A DNA stretch of 64,000 nucleotides from Aquitalea aquatica (GTDB lineage Bacteria > Pseudomonadota > Gammaproteobacteria > Burkholderiales > Chromobacteriaceae). This document shows, piece after piece, positions 39,562 through 48,129 of the stretch. The notes beneath the pieces were generated by a model, which saw nothing but the letters and a program-made list of their open reading frames with translations, ran no database searches and was not told the DNA's origin. The position numbers were made by a program, and so were the translations under genes. Position 1 is the first letter of the stretch. Each line of letters starts with the position of its first letter. The stretch is taken from the NCBI RefSeq assembly GCF_013911085.1, contig NZ_JACERN010000018.1, positions 32,560 to 96,559 of the forward strand. Direction: 5' to 3'.

Positions 39562-40431
39562 CTAACTGCTGAGGCGGCTAAAGTGTTGTTTGGCCAGCAC
39601 CATATCTTGCCAGGCTTTGGCCTTGTCCGGCAGGTTGCGTAGCAGATAGGCCGGGTGATAGGTGGCAATCAGTGGAATGCCCTGATACTGGTGTAGCTGA
39701 CCACGCAGCTTGCCTATGCTTTGCTCGGTCTGCAGCAGGGTTTGCACGGCAAAGCGGCCCAGCGCCAGGATCAGGGTGGGTTGTACATGGCGGATCTGCT
39801 GTTGCAGATAGCTGCTGCACGCCAGGATTTCTTCCGGATTGGGGTTGCGATTGCCTGGTGGCCGGCATTTCAGCACATTGGCGATATAGACATCGTTTTC
39901 ACGGTCCAGCCCGGCGGCGGCCAGCATATTGTCCAGCAGCTGGCCGGCCTTGCCGACGAAGGGCTGGCCTTGCCTGTCCTCTTGCTCACCGGGCGCCTCG
40001 CCGATCAGCATCCAGCGGGCCTGCGGATTACCGCGGCCAAATACAGTCTGGGTGCGAGTGTGGCAGAGCTGGCAGTTTTGGCAGTTTGCCACAGCGTGTT
40101 CCAGCTGTTCCCAGCCCAGCTCCACCTGTGGCTGGGGCGATGTCAGTGGCTGCTCCGGGCGGTCAGTTACCTGGGGGGGCGCTGAGGCAGAAGCCGCGGT
40201 ACTAGCCACCGCCGCTGCGCTTGTCACCATGGCCGGGGCGGGTAGGTGATCCTCGGCCAAGGTCGGGGGAGAGGGCGGCGCATCAGTAAGCGGCGGCAGG
40301 CTGGCTTGCTGCTGTGCCAATTGTATGGCTTGCCTGTCCAGTTCGGCTGGATGCTGTTCAAACCAGCCGCTGCGGGCCTGCCATTGCGGGCCAAGGCCGA
40401 TGGCCTGCTGGATAAAGCTGCTGCGGTTCAC
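39562..40431 (-). CDS. family 4 uracil-DNA glycosylase (iron-sulfur)
   Basis: 289 residues. The C-terminal domain has NCQNCQLCHTRT supplying two cluster Cys, the motif LIGEAPGEQEDRQGQPFVG, VYIANVLKCRPPGNRNP with further Cys, and ATYHPAYLLR (motif 2 His). The first 90 residues are an Ala/Pro/Ser-rich extension of low complexity, uncommon in minimal family 4 enzymes but frequent in this bacterial group. It removes uracil from DNA in base excision repair. Its start overlaps the rimI stop by four bases. Confidence 0.92.
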   Translation of the reverse strand: MNRSSFIQQAIGLGPQWQARSGWFEQHPAELDRQAIQLAQQQASLPPLTDAPPSPPTLAEDHLPAPAMVTSAAAVASTAASASAPPQVTDRPEQPLTSPQPQVELGWEQLEHAVANCQNCQLCHTRTQTVFGRGNPQARWMLIGEAPGEQEDRQGQPFVGKAGQLLDNMLAAAGLDRENDVYIANVLKCRPPGNRNPNPEEILACSSYLQQQIRHVQPTLILALGRFAVQTLLQTEQSIGKLRGQLHQYQGIPLIATYHPAYLLRNLPDKAKAWQDMVLAKQHFSRLSS

Positions 40432-40865
40432 AGGCTTGCCTCCATCAGGATGGCGTGTTCGCGTTGGCCATCCTGGCCGGGGTAGTAATTTTTGCGCAGG
40501 CCGGATTCACGAAAGCCACAGCGCTGATAGAGTGCCCGCGCCGGGATATTGCTGGCGCGCACTTCCAGAAATAGCCGCAGACAGCCCTGTTGCTTCAGAT
40601 CCTGCATCAGGCCGTTCAGTAGTTGTCGGCCCAGGCCACGTCCCTGCTGCGGCGCGGCGATAACAATGTTCAGCAATTCGGCTTCATCCAGTACCGGCAT
40701 CACCACGGCAAAGCCGATCTCTTGCTGATCCAGGCAGTAAAACGGGTGGCCGGCGCTGATGGAGTCCTGATAATTACCTGCGCTCCAGCCATGCTGTGTT
40801 GCGGCGGCCTCCATTGTGGCCAGGTCACCGGCCGAGGATGGGTGGTAGCGACGGACGCTGCTCAT
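40428..40865 (-). CDS. rimI: ribosomal protein alanine N-acetyltransferase
   Basis: 145 residues of the GNAT fold: LNIVIAAPQQGRGLGRQLLN holds the acetyl-CoA binding R/QxxGxG/A loop, followed by LFLEVRASNIPARALYQRCG and the ending REHAILMEASL. RimI acetylates the N-terminal Ala of ribosomal protein S18. It overlaps tsaB upstream and udg downstream by four bases each, so the three are translationally coupled. Confidence 0.93.
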   Translation of the reverse strand: MSSVRRYHPSSAGDLATMEAAATQHGWSAGNYQDSISAGHPFYCLDQQEIGFAVVMPVLDEAELLNIVIAAPQQGRGLGRQLLNGLMQDLKQQGCLRLFLEVRASNIPARALYQRCGFRESGLRKNYYPGQDGQREHAILMEASL

Positions 40866-41530
40866 CCCTTTAGTGCCTGCTGTTCGATCGAGGTCAGTGC
40901 TACTTTGTTGCGAACATACAGCAGCTCGGCCTCGCGCGGGTGTTGCATGGGGTAGCGGCCGCTCTGTGCCAGCGCGATGTGGGCGCGGGCATCGGCACGC
41001 AGCACGCCGCTATGGCGGATTAGCTCGCGTTGCCCAGCCAGTAGCGTAGGGTAGTTTTCAAAACCATCGCCTGCTACCTGGCTGATTCCGTCGGGTAAGA
41101 CCACGGCCTGGGGGTCTTGCAGGGTGATCGGTCCCTTGCGTTGCCAGTGCGGGCCGGTTTGGTAGACCGCGCAATACACTTGCTGCATGCGCGCATCCAG
41201 GCAGACCAGCAACTGGTCGGCTTCGCTTTGCTGGGCGACGGCATCCAGTGTGGGAATGCCGATGACTGGCAGCCCTGCTGAAAAAGCCAGTCCTTGTGCC
41301 AGGCCGCAAGCAATGCGCAGACCGGTAAACGAACCTGGCCCCTGCCCGAAGACGATGGCGTCGAGCGCTGCGAGTTTGATGCCTGCCTGTTGTAGCAGGC
41401 TGTCGATTTCCGGCAGTGTCCGTTCTGCGTGTTTTTGTCCCATTTCCTCATGAAAGGCGTACATCTCGCCATCCAGGCTGAGGGCCAGGGACAAATAACT
41501 GCTGGAGGTATCAATGGCTAACAGTTTCAT
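40862..41530 (-). CDS. tsaB: tRNA threonylcarbamoyladenosine modification protein TsaB
   Basis: About 222 residues. MKLLAIDTSSSYLSLAL, HAERTLPEIDSLLQQAGI, IVFGQGPGSFTGLRIACGLA are the ASKHA-fold blocks of TsaB, the dimer partner of TsaD for t6A37 synthesis. The frame opens at 41563, but Met 41530 begins the conserved domain; no strong ribosome site is visible there, so translation may depend on the upstream gene, whose stop lies 33 bases ahead. Confidence 0.94.
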   Translation of the reverse strand: MKLLAIDTSSSYLSLALSLDGEMYAFHEEMGQKHAERTLPEIDSLLQQAGIKLAALDAIVFGQGPGSFTGLRIACGLAQGLAFSAGLPVIGIPTLDAVAQQSEADQLLVCLDARMQQVYCAVYQTGPHWQRKGPITLQDPQAVVLPDGISQVAGDGFENYPTLLAGQRELIRHSGVLRADARAHIALAQSGRYPMQHPREAELLYVRNKVALTSIEQQALKG

Positions 41531-41563
41531 CGAGGGGGTCGGAACCGGCTGAAGGGCTGGCAA

Positions 41564-42787
41564 TTATAAGCCCAGATCCTCGACCCATGCGAGTGCGGCG
41601 ACGTGGGCCTGATTGAGCTGGTCTGCATTCAGCTTCAACTGGGCTGACTGTTCGACTACTCCGGTCAACTGGCCATCTTCGCAGCTGCAGGTCAGTTGCA
41701 GCAGCGCACCCATCTGGCCCTTGCGTTCCGACAGGGCTTCGATCAGGGGCACCGGCAATTGCAAGTGTTCCAGAATATTGGGCATGGGCATGTCGAATAG
41801 CACATCCAGCAGACTGAACATGCCGACAATGAACAAATTGTCGCAGTCGTCATGATTCAGCCCCAGTTGCTCGCCCAGTAGCTCCATCAGGCGACCACGC
41901 GTCACGGCGGTTTTCTGCAAGGCCGGCGGGGCATGACCATCATCGGAGGCCGTGACCAGCAGCAGGGTCAGCCAGCGGTACAGTTTTTTGTAACCCAGTA
42001 CGGTGACTGCATGTGAAAAGGAACTGATGGTGGTGTTCAGGCCAGCTGCGGCCGAATTGACATAGCGCAGCAGTTTGAAGGACAGGGCCACATCGCGCTT
42101 GAGGATCTGTTCTACCTGGCGCAGGTCAGCGTCCATGCGCAGCAGGTTGAGTAGTTCCAGCGCATTGCTGAAGGTGGGGTGAATCACCCGTGCCGACAGG
42201 GTTTCCGGCTTGGCGAAGTAGTAGCCCTGAAAGCCATCCATGCCCAATTCTTTGCACAGATGGTATTGCTCATGGGTTTCTACCCGTTCGGCGATGCGGA
42301 TCACCGGATAGCTGCGCAAGCGGGCAGCCAGCACCTGGAAGTGGTTGGTATTGCGGTTCTGGATGTCCAGCTTGACGTAGTTGGCGAACTCCAGAAAAGC
42401 GGCTGACTGGGCCTCGAACGAGAAGTCATCCAAAGCGATGCCAAAACCCAGCGAACGCAGATGGCGCGCTCGCGACAGCAGCTCACTGGATGCGCTGATG
42501 TCAGGGGCGATATCCAGAATCACCCGGCGTGGTGGCAACAGCTCCAGAAAGTCGCTGGTGAGCATGGCTTCACCAACATTGATAAACGCCAGCTTGTTAC
42601 CGATCAGCCAACTGGTACCCATATTGTTGAGGGTGTTGACCAATACTTGGGTATCCGCCTGCAGCTCGCTGTGGGGCCCTACCGAGTTGGCTTCCTCGCT
42701 TGCACGAAAAAGCAGCTCATACCCGATGAGCTGCTGGTTACGGTTTAATACCGGTTGTCGGCCAATGAAGGCGCTTTGTGAGGTCAT
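41564..42787 (-). CDS. EAL/HDOD (YuxH-type) signalling protein with degenerate EAL domain
   Basis: 407 residues, soluble. The N-terminal half is an EAL-like fold, but the EAL triplet reads YELLFR, the LEITE strand reads VILDIAPD, and DDFGTG is changed to DDFSFE, so phosphodiesterase activity is unlikely. The C-terminal half is an HDOD domain (LLRMDADLRQVEQILKRD, FKLLRYVNSAAAGL). Related proteins modulate motility and c-di-GMP responses. It begins 24 bases after the cheA stop, and therefore seems cotranscribed with chemotaxis genes upstream and tsaB-rimI-udg downstream. Confidence 0.87.
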   Translation of the reverse strand: MTSQSAFIGRQPVLNRNQQLIGYELLFRASEEANSVGPHSELQADTQVLVNTLNNMGTSWLIGNKLAFINVGEAMLTSDFLELLPPRRVILDIAPDISASSELLSRARHLRSLGFGIALDDFSFEAQSAAFLEFANYVKLDIQNRNTNHFQVLAARLRSYPVIRIAERVETHEQYHLCKELGMDGFQGYYFAKPETLSARVIHPTFSNALELLNLLRMDADLRQVEQILKRDVALSFKLLRYVNSAAAGLNTTISSFSHAVTVLGYKKLYRWLTLLLVTASDDGHAPPALQKTAVTRGRLMELLGEQLGLNHDDCDNLFIVGMFSLLDVLFDMPMPNILEHLQLPVPLIEALSERKGQMGALLQLTCSCEDGQLTGVVEQSAQLKLNADQLNQAHVAALAWVEDLGL

Positions 42788-42811
42788 GAAACTTGCCAGT
42801 TCTGGTTTTTC

Positions 42812-44728
42812 TTATGCGGAGATCAACTCCGAGGTCCGGACTTGGCCGTTGGTGCCATCGCTGGAGCTGAGCAGGTCTTCCATGTCCAGCACCAGTACTA
42901 CCGAGCCGTCGCCAGACAGCGTGGCACCGGCCACACCCTTCGGACGAATATTCTGCAACGGCTTGATGACAACATCGTCACGACCAACAAAGGAGTCGAT
43001 GGCCAGAATGAAGGACTTCTCAGCCGACTGCATCAGTACGCCAAAGTAGGGCTTCTGCGTCGGTTCCCAGCCCAGCAGGCCAGCAAGGGTGCGCAGCGGC
43101 AGGATTTCGTCGCGGACCACGATGGTGGGCTTGCCGGATACTTCCTGGATGGCGTTCGGATCGATGGTGATGATCTCGCGTACCATGGCCAGCGGAACGG
43201 CAAACGGCTGGTTGCAGGCGCGGACCACCAGTACCGGCAGAATAGCCAGTGTCAGCGGCAGCGAGATGCTGATGCGGGTGCCTTCACCCGGCAGCGAGTT
43301 GATATCAATGCGACCGTTTAGCTTCTGGATATTGGTCCGCACCACGTCCATGCCGACACCACGGCCGGAGACGCTGGAGATTTGGTCCTTGGTGGAGAAG
43401 CCCGGCATGAAAATGAGCTGCAGGCACTGTTTCTCATCCAGACCGTTGGCGGTTTCCTGATCAATCAGGCCCTTTTCGATAGCCTTGCGACGCAGGGCAT
43501 CCGGATTCATGCCCTTGCCATCGTCGGTGATTTCGATCTGGATGTGATCACCCACCTGCTCGGCAGTCAGCTGGATCAGCGATTGCGGCTTCTTGCCGGC
43601 GGCAATGCGTTCTTCCGGCGACTCCACACCATGATCGACGGCGTTGCGTACCAAGTGGACCAAAGGATCGTTCAGATCTTCGATCATGGTCTTGTCCAGC
43701 TCGGTTTCTTCGCCGGACAGCACCAGTTCCACTTCCTTGCCCAGTTGACGGGCCAGGTCACGTGCCAGACGCGGATATTTCTGGAACAGGCGGCCGATAG
43801 GCTGCATGCGCGTTTTCATCACCGCGTTTTGCAGATCGCCCACCAGCAGGTCGAGCTGGCTGATGGCTTCGTCCAGCGAGCGCAGGGTGTTGCCGTCGCG
43901 ATTGCCCTGCAGGATTTCCGTGCGCAGGGTGGTCAGGCGGTTTTTGGTCAGGCCGATTTCACCGGACAGGTTCAGTACCATGTCCAGGCGTACCGTATCA
44001 ATACGGATAGTATTTTCCTGCGGGCCACTGCTGTTGCCGGCACTGCTGGGCTGCTTATTGGCAACAGCCTTGCTGGCGGGTTTGGCTGCCGGAATATGTT
44101 CTGCCACGGGCAGCAATTCCTGAACCGGTGCGGTGGCAATGGCTGCAACAGGTGCTGCCGGTGCTGCTGCCGGAGTAGCCTGCGGCACGATGGCCTGATG
44201 CAGGGCATTCCAGTCTGGGCCATCTGTGGCTGCTGCGGCTACCGGAGCCGGGCTGGCCACAGCTTGCGCTACCGGGGCCGGCGCTACCGCGGCAGGAGCC
44301 GGGGCAGGGGCAGGGGCTTCTGCCTTGCCGGGCATTTCACCGGCCAGTACGGCATCCAGTGCATTGAGTACATCGGCATCGGCATCGGCCACCATCAGGC
44401 CTTGGCCCAGAGTGCCGAACATGTCGCGCACAATACCGGTTGCGTCCAGAATCACGTCCATGACTTCCGGCGTGATGTGCAGTTCACCGTTGCGCAGCTT
44501 ATCGAACAGGTTTTCGGTGCGATGGCACAAATTCACCATCGGACCCACGTTTAGAAAGCCAGCCCCGCCCTTGATGGTATGAAAGCCCCGGAAAATGTCA
44601 TTCAGCAATGCCTTGTCTTCAGGACGTTTTTCCAGCTCCACCAGTTTGTTGTCCACATCGGACAGCAGATCGGTAGACTCCATCAGGAAGTCTTGTAGCA
44701 GTTCTTCCATGCCGCCAAAATCGCTCAT
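42812..44728 (-). CDS. cheA: chemotaxis histidine kinase CheA (first copy)
   Basis: 638 residues. P1 Hpt domain with phospho-His50 in FHTIKGGAGFL. Residues about 145-245 are an Ala/Pro-rich linker in which I see no P2 (CheY-binding) domain. P3 dimerisation begins around TIRIDTVRLDMVLNLSGE, P4 ATPase has [44 protein letters not shown], and P5 follows with the CheW-like fold. It autophosphorylates and passes phosphate to CheY. The gene order upstream is cheV, cheV, cheY, cheZ, so this is the flagellar-type CheA. Confidence 0.96.
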   Translation of the reverse strand: MSDFGGMEELLQDFLMESTDLLSDVDNKLVELEKRPEDKALLNDIFRGFHTIKGGAGFLNVGPMVNLCHRTENLFDKLRNGELHITPEVMDVILDATGIVRDMFGTLGQGLMVADADADVLNALDAVLAGEMPGKAEAPAPAPAPAAVAPAPVAQAVASPAPVAAAATDGPDWNALHQAIVPQATPAAAPAAPVAAIATAPVQELLPVAEHIPAAKPASKAVANKQPSSAGNSSGPQENTIRIDTVRLDMVLNLSGEIGLTKNRLTTLRTEILQGNRDGNTLRSLDEAISQLDLLVGDLQNAVMKTRMQPIGRLFQKYPRLARDLARQLGKEVELVLSGEETELDKTMIEDLNDPLVHLVRNAVDHGVESPEERIAAGKKPQSLIQLTAEQVGDHIQIEITDDGKGMNPDALRRKAIEKGLIDQETANGLDEKQCLQLIFMPGFSTKDQISSVSGRGVGMDVVRTNIQKLNGRIDINSLPGEGTRISISLPLTLAILPVLVVRACNQPFAVPLAMVREIITIDPNAIQEVSGKPTIVVRDEILPLRTLAGLLGWEPTQKPYFGVLMQSAEKSFILAIDSFVGRDDVVIKPLQNIRPKGVAGATLSGDGSVVLVLDMEDLLSSSDGTNGQVRTSELISA

Positions 44729-44772
44729 TTTCTCACCCCGCTTATGCCGCTAACACGTTCACCGCTTTTTGT

Positions 44773-45525
44773 TTAGAAGCCCAGGCTTTCCAGCAGGTCA
44801 TCAACCTGCTGCTGGCTGGACACCACGTCCGTTCTGCCTTCTGGATTGACCACCGGTCCATTCAGCAGATTATTGTCCAGCTCGGCCTTCTTCGAATCCG
44901 GAGAGAATTCGATCAGGAAGGCGACCAGTTCCGTTTCCAGTATATGCACCATATCCATCATTTTCTTGATGACTTGGCCGGTAAGGTCCTGAAAGTCTTG
45001 TGCCATCACGATTTCCAGTAACTGGGTATTGGTGGCTTGGGTCTGTTTCGGAACATGGCCGAGGTACTGACGGGTGTCCTCGGCAAGGTTCTTGAATTCG
45101 GCCGTGGAGAGCTGGTTGGCGTAGAGCAAGTTCCAGCGTTCCGACAGCAGTTTGGCACGGCTTTCCAGGTCATCCTGGTAGGGCTTGGCCAGATCAGTGG
45201 CATTAAGCACCCGTTCTGCGGCACTTTCCGTCAGTGAGGCAATATAGCTCAGCCTGTCTTTGGCATCGGGAATGGCATCCGCCACTTTTTCCAGTGACTT
45301 GTCGTAGCCCAGATCACGTAGCGCGTCGTGCATCTTGCGTGTCAGCTGGCCAATCTGTTCGTACATGACTGCCGTACTGATTTCGTTGCTACCTGCCGTG
45401 GTGACCGCCCCAGCCGATGTCGTCGAGACTGCTTCTGGTTCTTTTTGCTGTTGCTGACTGGCAATGCTGTCAAACAATGCTTCGAGATCCGGTGAATCTC
45501 CACTTTCCAGAATGTGATCCGGCAC
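44773..45525 (-). CDS. cheZ: chemotaxis phosphatase CheZ
   Basis: 250 residues, helical. Contains the catalytic region MAQDFQDLTGQVIKKMMDMV with the Gln needed for CheY-P hydrolysis, and ends VDDLLESLGF, the CheY-binding tail known from E. coli CheZ (VDDLLDSLGF type). The start is GTG. It lies between cheY and cheA, consistent with its job of dephosphorylating CheY-P. Confidence 0.95.
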   Translation of the reverse strand: MPDHILESGDSPDLEALFDSIASQQQQKEPEAVSTTSAGAVTTAGSNEISTAVMYEQIGQLTRKMHDALRDLGYDKSLEKVADAIPDAKDRLSYIASLTESAAERVLNATDLAKPYQDDLESRAKLLSERWNLLYANQLSTAEFKNLAEDTRQYLGHVPKQTQATNTQLLEIVMAQDFQDLTGQVIKKMMDMVHILETELVAFLIEFSPDSKKAELDNNLLNGPVVNPEGRTDVVSSQQQVDDLLESLGF

Positions 45526-45579
45526 GATAGCCTCTCCTCAGTGCTGACTAGGCAAGTTTATTTGCTATGTTTATTCGTT

Positions 45580-45969
45580 TTACTTGTTCATGGTCTGGAA
45601 GATCTTGTTCATCTTTTCTTCCAGCGTTGCGGCCGTGAACGGTTTCACGATGTAGCCGCTGGCACCAGCCATGGCTGCTTCAATGATGTTTTCCCGCTTG
45701 GCTTCAGCAGTAATCATCATGAATGGCAGATGCTTGATCTGCTGGTCGGCGCGTACTGCTTTCAGCAACTCGATGCCGGTCATGTTCGGCATGTTCCAGT
45801 CGGAAACAATAAAGTCGAAATGCTGTGTTTTAAGCTTGTGCAAGGCAACCTGGCCGTCTTCGGCTTCATCTACGTTGGTGAACCCCAACTCTTTCAGCAG
45901 GTTGCGAACAATTCTTCTCATGGTCGAGAAATCGTCCACAACGAGGAATCGCATGTTTTTATCTGGCAT
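45580..45969 (-). CDS. cheY: chemotaxis response regulator CheY
   Basis: 129 residues, a single receiver domain with acidic pair Asp12/Asp13, phospho-Asp57 in [13 protein letters not shown], Thr/Ser in [11 protein letters not shown] and Lys in YIVKPF. Strongly similar in pattern to enterobacterial CheY, which binds FliM when phosphorylated. It is cotranscribed with cheZ and cheA. Confidence 0.97.
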   Translation of the reverse strand: MPDKNMRFLVVDDFSTMRRIVRNLLKELGFTNVDEAEDGQVALHKLKTQHFDFIVSDWNMPNMTGIELLKAVRADQQIKHLPFMMITAEAKRENIIEAAMAGASGYIVKPFTAATLEEKMNKIFQTMNK

Positions 45970-46020
45970 CTGGGTAGGTCCTGAAATGTCGGTATTCCAT
46001 TGAGCCGTTGATTTTAACGG

Positions 46021-46959
46021 TTACCTCTGCAGGAATGGAATCAAAGTTTCAGCCAGTATTGCCGGATCGAATTTGGCAACATAGGCATCGACACCCACGC
46101 TGGAACCCATCGCCTTGTTGGCGTTGGAGGAGAGCGAGGAGTGCATGATAACCGGGATGCCTTTAAAGCGGACATCGGATTTGATCAGTTTGGTCAGGAC
46201 ATAACCGTCCATCTCCGGCATTTCCGCATCCACCAGAATGATCTTGAGATAGTCGTGCAGCGACTCGTCCTCCCCCCAGTTGCGGCTGGCCAGTACTTGC
46301 AGGCGGTCCCAGGCTTCGCGGCCATTGGTGGCTTGCTGGAACTTGATGCCCATCTTTTCCAGTACGCTGGTGATTTCCTTGCGCGCCACCACCGAATCGT
46401 CGACGAAGAACAGGTACTGGTCGGTGTCCAACTGGGCCTGCGGGATGTCCGGCAGGCGTGGTTCGCCCACCACGGTGGCCAGAATCTGCTCCACGTCCAG
46501 AATGGAAACCAGCTTGCCGTCTTCCAGTTCGGTAATCGCGGTAATCAGATTGGAATTGGTCGTGGTGCTCATCATGTTTTCCGGGGCGCGGACCCGGTCC
46601 CAGTCAACGCGGATGATGCGATCGACTGAGTCCACCAGAAAAGCCTGGGTGCTCTTGTTGAATTCGGTGACGATCATGGTGTCAAATTTGCGGCCGCTCT
46701 GTTCGGAACCGACAAAACGGGCCAGCGAAATCACCGGGATGATGTTGCCGCGCAGGGACAATACGCCCTGCACCCCGAACGGCATGTTAGGGGTTTTGGT
46801 GATGGCCGGCGTCTGCGAGACTTCCCGCACCTTGAATACATTGATGCCAAAGGTTTCGCGGGTACCCAGCGAAAATAGCAGGATTTCCATTTTGTTGGAG
46901 CCCGCCAGTTTGGTACGGGCATCAACACTGGCAAGCAAGGATGCATCTGTTGCTGACAT
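46021..46959 (-). CDS. cheV: chemotaxis adaptor CheV (copy 1)
   Basis: 312 residues: a CheW-like domain (FSLGTRETFGINVFKVREVS, LSLRGNIIPVISLARFVG) fused to a receiver domain with VDDSVVARKEI and phospho-Asp in ILVDAEMPEMDGYVL, and Lys in VAKFDP. CheV links receptors to CheA and can be tuned by phosphorylation. It is 38 bases downstream of a second cheV, with about 50 percent identity by eye, so the two are tandem paralogues. Confidence 0.95.
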   Translation of the reverse strand: MSATDASLLASVDARTKLAGSNKMEILLFSLGTRETFGINVFKVREVSQTPAITKTPNMPFGVQGVLSLRGNIIPVISLARFVGSEQSGRKFDTMIVTEFNKSTQAFLVDSVDRIIRVDWDRVRAPENMMSTTTNSNLITAITELEDGKLVSILDVEQILATVVGEPRLPDIPQAQLDTDQYLFFVDDSVVARKEITSVLEKMGIKFQQATNGREAWDRLQVLASRNWGEDESLHDYLKIILVDAEMPEMDGYVLTKLIKSDVRFKGIPVIMHSSLSSNANKAMGSSVGVDAYVAKFDPAILAETLIPFLQR

Positions 46960-46997
46960 ATTTTTTTCCCCTCTTCCGAATGGCTGTCTGGCTTAGT

Positions 46998-47948
46998 TTA
47001 GTTTTTGGCCAGGTTGAGCATTTCACGCAGCTTCATCGACAGTTTCTGGGCTTCGAATTTGGAAACATATTCGTCGACGCCGACTGACTGGCCTAGCTTC
47101 TGGTTGGAAGAGCCGGACAGCGAGGAGTGCATCAGCACCGGAATGCCGGCAAAGCGCGGGTCGCTCTTGATCAGCTTGGTCAGCATGTAGCCGTCCATTT
47201 CCGGCATTTCCACGTCGGTCAGCACCAGATGCAGAGTTTCGTTCAGACGCTTGCCAGACAGTTCGGCCTGCATGGCCATTTTTTGTAGTTCTTCCCAGGC
47301 GCGCATGCCGTTGATGGCGTAGGCGTACTTGACCTGCATGGCGTCCAGGGTACGTTCGATCTGCTTGCGAGCGACGGCGGAGTCGTCAGTAAAGAAGATC
47401 ATGCGTTCTTCTTTCACCGGCTCGATATTGATGAAGTGGTGGGAGTCGTCAACCAGCGAGGTTTCCGCCAGCACTTTTTCCACATCCATCATCATCACCA
47501 GCGTGCCCTGATCCAGCTCGGTAACTGCGGTGACCAGGCCGGCCATGCGGTTGGTGATCATGTCCGGCGGCACGCGCATGGCGGACCAGTCCAGGCGCAG
47601 AATGGTATCCACCGCCTCGACCAGAAAACCCTGGGTGTGGCCGTTATATTCGGTGACGATCATGATTTCCGGCTTGTTGCTGGTGACAATGCCGGCGTAT
47701 TTGGCCAGGTCGATCACCGGCACCAGTGAGCCGCGCAGGCTGACCATGCCTTCCACCGACGATGGCATTTCCGGAGCAGACGTGATTTCAGGGGTACGCA
47801 TGACTTCGCGCACCTTGAACACGTTGATGCCGAAAATTTCCTTTCTCCCCGTACGCTGGTCGTGACCCAGGGAGAACAGCAGGATTTCCAGCTTGTTGGT
47901 CCCCGCCAGTTTTGTTCTGGCATCAATTTTTTTAAGAAGCTCTGACAC
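46998..47948 (-). CDS. cheV: chemotaxis adaptor CheV (copy 2)
   Basis: 316 residues with the same CheW-receiver layout as the neighbouring paralogue: EIFGINVFKVREVMRTPEI, MVSLRGSLVPVIDLAKYAG, then FTDDSAVARKQIERTLDAM and LTDVEMPEMDGYMLTKL. The insertion DQRTGRK near residue 30 distinguishes it. It is the first gene of the minus-strand chemotaxis operon, and its upstream region carries an 11-bp direct repeat. The product likely couples particular receptors to CheA. Confidence 0.95.
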   Translation of the reverse strand: MSELLKKIDARTKLAGTNKLEILLFSLGHDQRTGRKEIFGINVFKVREVMRTPEITSAPEMPSSVEGMVSLRGSLVPVIDLAKYAGIVTSNKPEIMIVTEYNGHTQGFLVEAVDTILRLDWSAMRVPPDMITNRMAGLVTAVTELDQGTLVMMMDVEKVLAETSLVDDSHHFINIEPVKEERMIFFTDDSAVARKQIERTLDAMQVKYAYAINGMRAWEELQKMAMQAELSGKRLNETLHLVLTDVEMPEMDGYMLTKLIKSDPRFAGIPVLMHSSLSGSSNQKLGQSVGVDEYVSKFEAQKLSMKLREMLNLAKN

Positions 47949-48040
47949 AGAAACCTCCGCTGCATCGGTTCGTTGTGGTGGCGCAATACTCCCGTTGTAT
48001 ACGCCAATTATTCATTTTCCCAGCTTTCTTTGAAAACTGT

Positions 48041-48078
48041 CTTGGCTCAGATCAGACTTTAAGTTGGCTTGGCTCAGA
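48041..48078. repeat. 11-bp direct repeat in the cheV / kinase intergenic region
   Basis: CTTGGCTCAGA occurs at 48041-48051 and again at 48068-48078, 27 bases apart, within the short gap between divergent cheV and the histidine kinase. It may be a binding site pair for a shared regulator. The 180-base gap otherwise has no gene. Confidence 0.45.
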
Positions 48079-48129
48079 CTTAGTCATTATCATACTGTTT
48101 AAGTCCTTTTTACAAATACGACGCTAAAC

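Noticed and set aside
43382..44554. 390-codon open frame opposite the first cheA
   Set aside because: Shadow frame; the CheA motifs on the minus strand are decisive.
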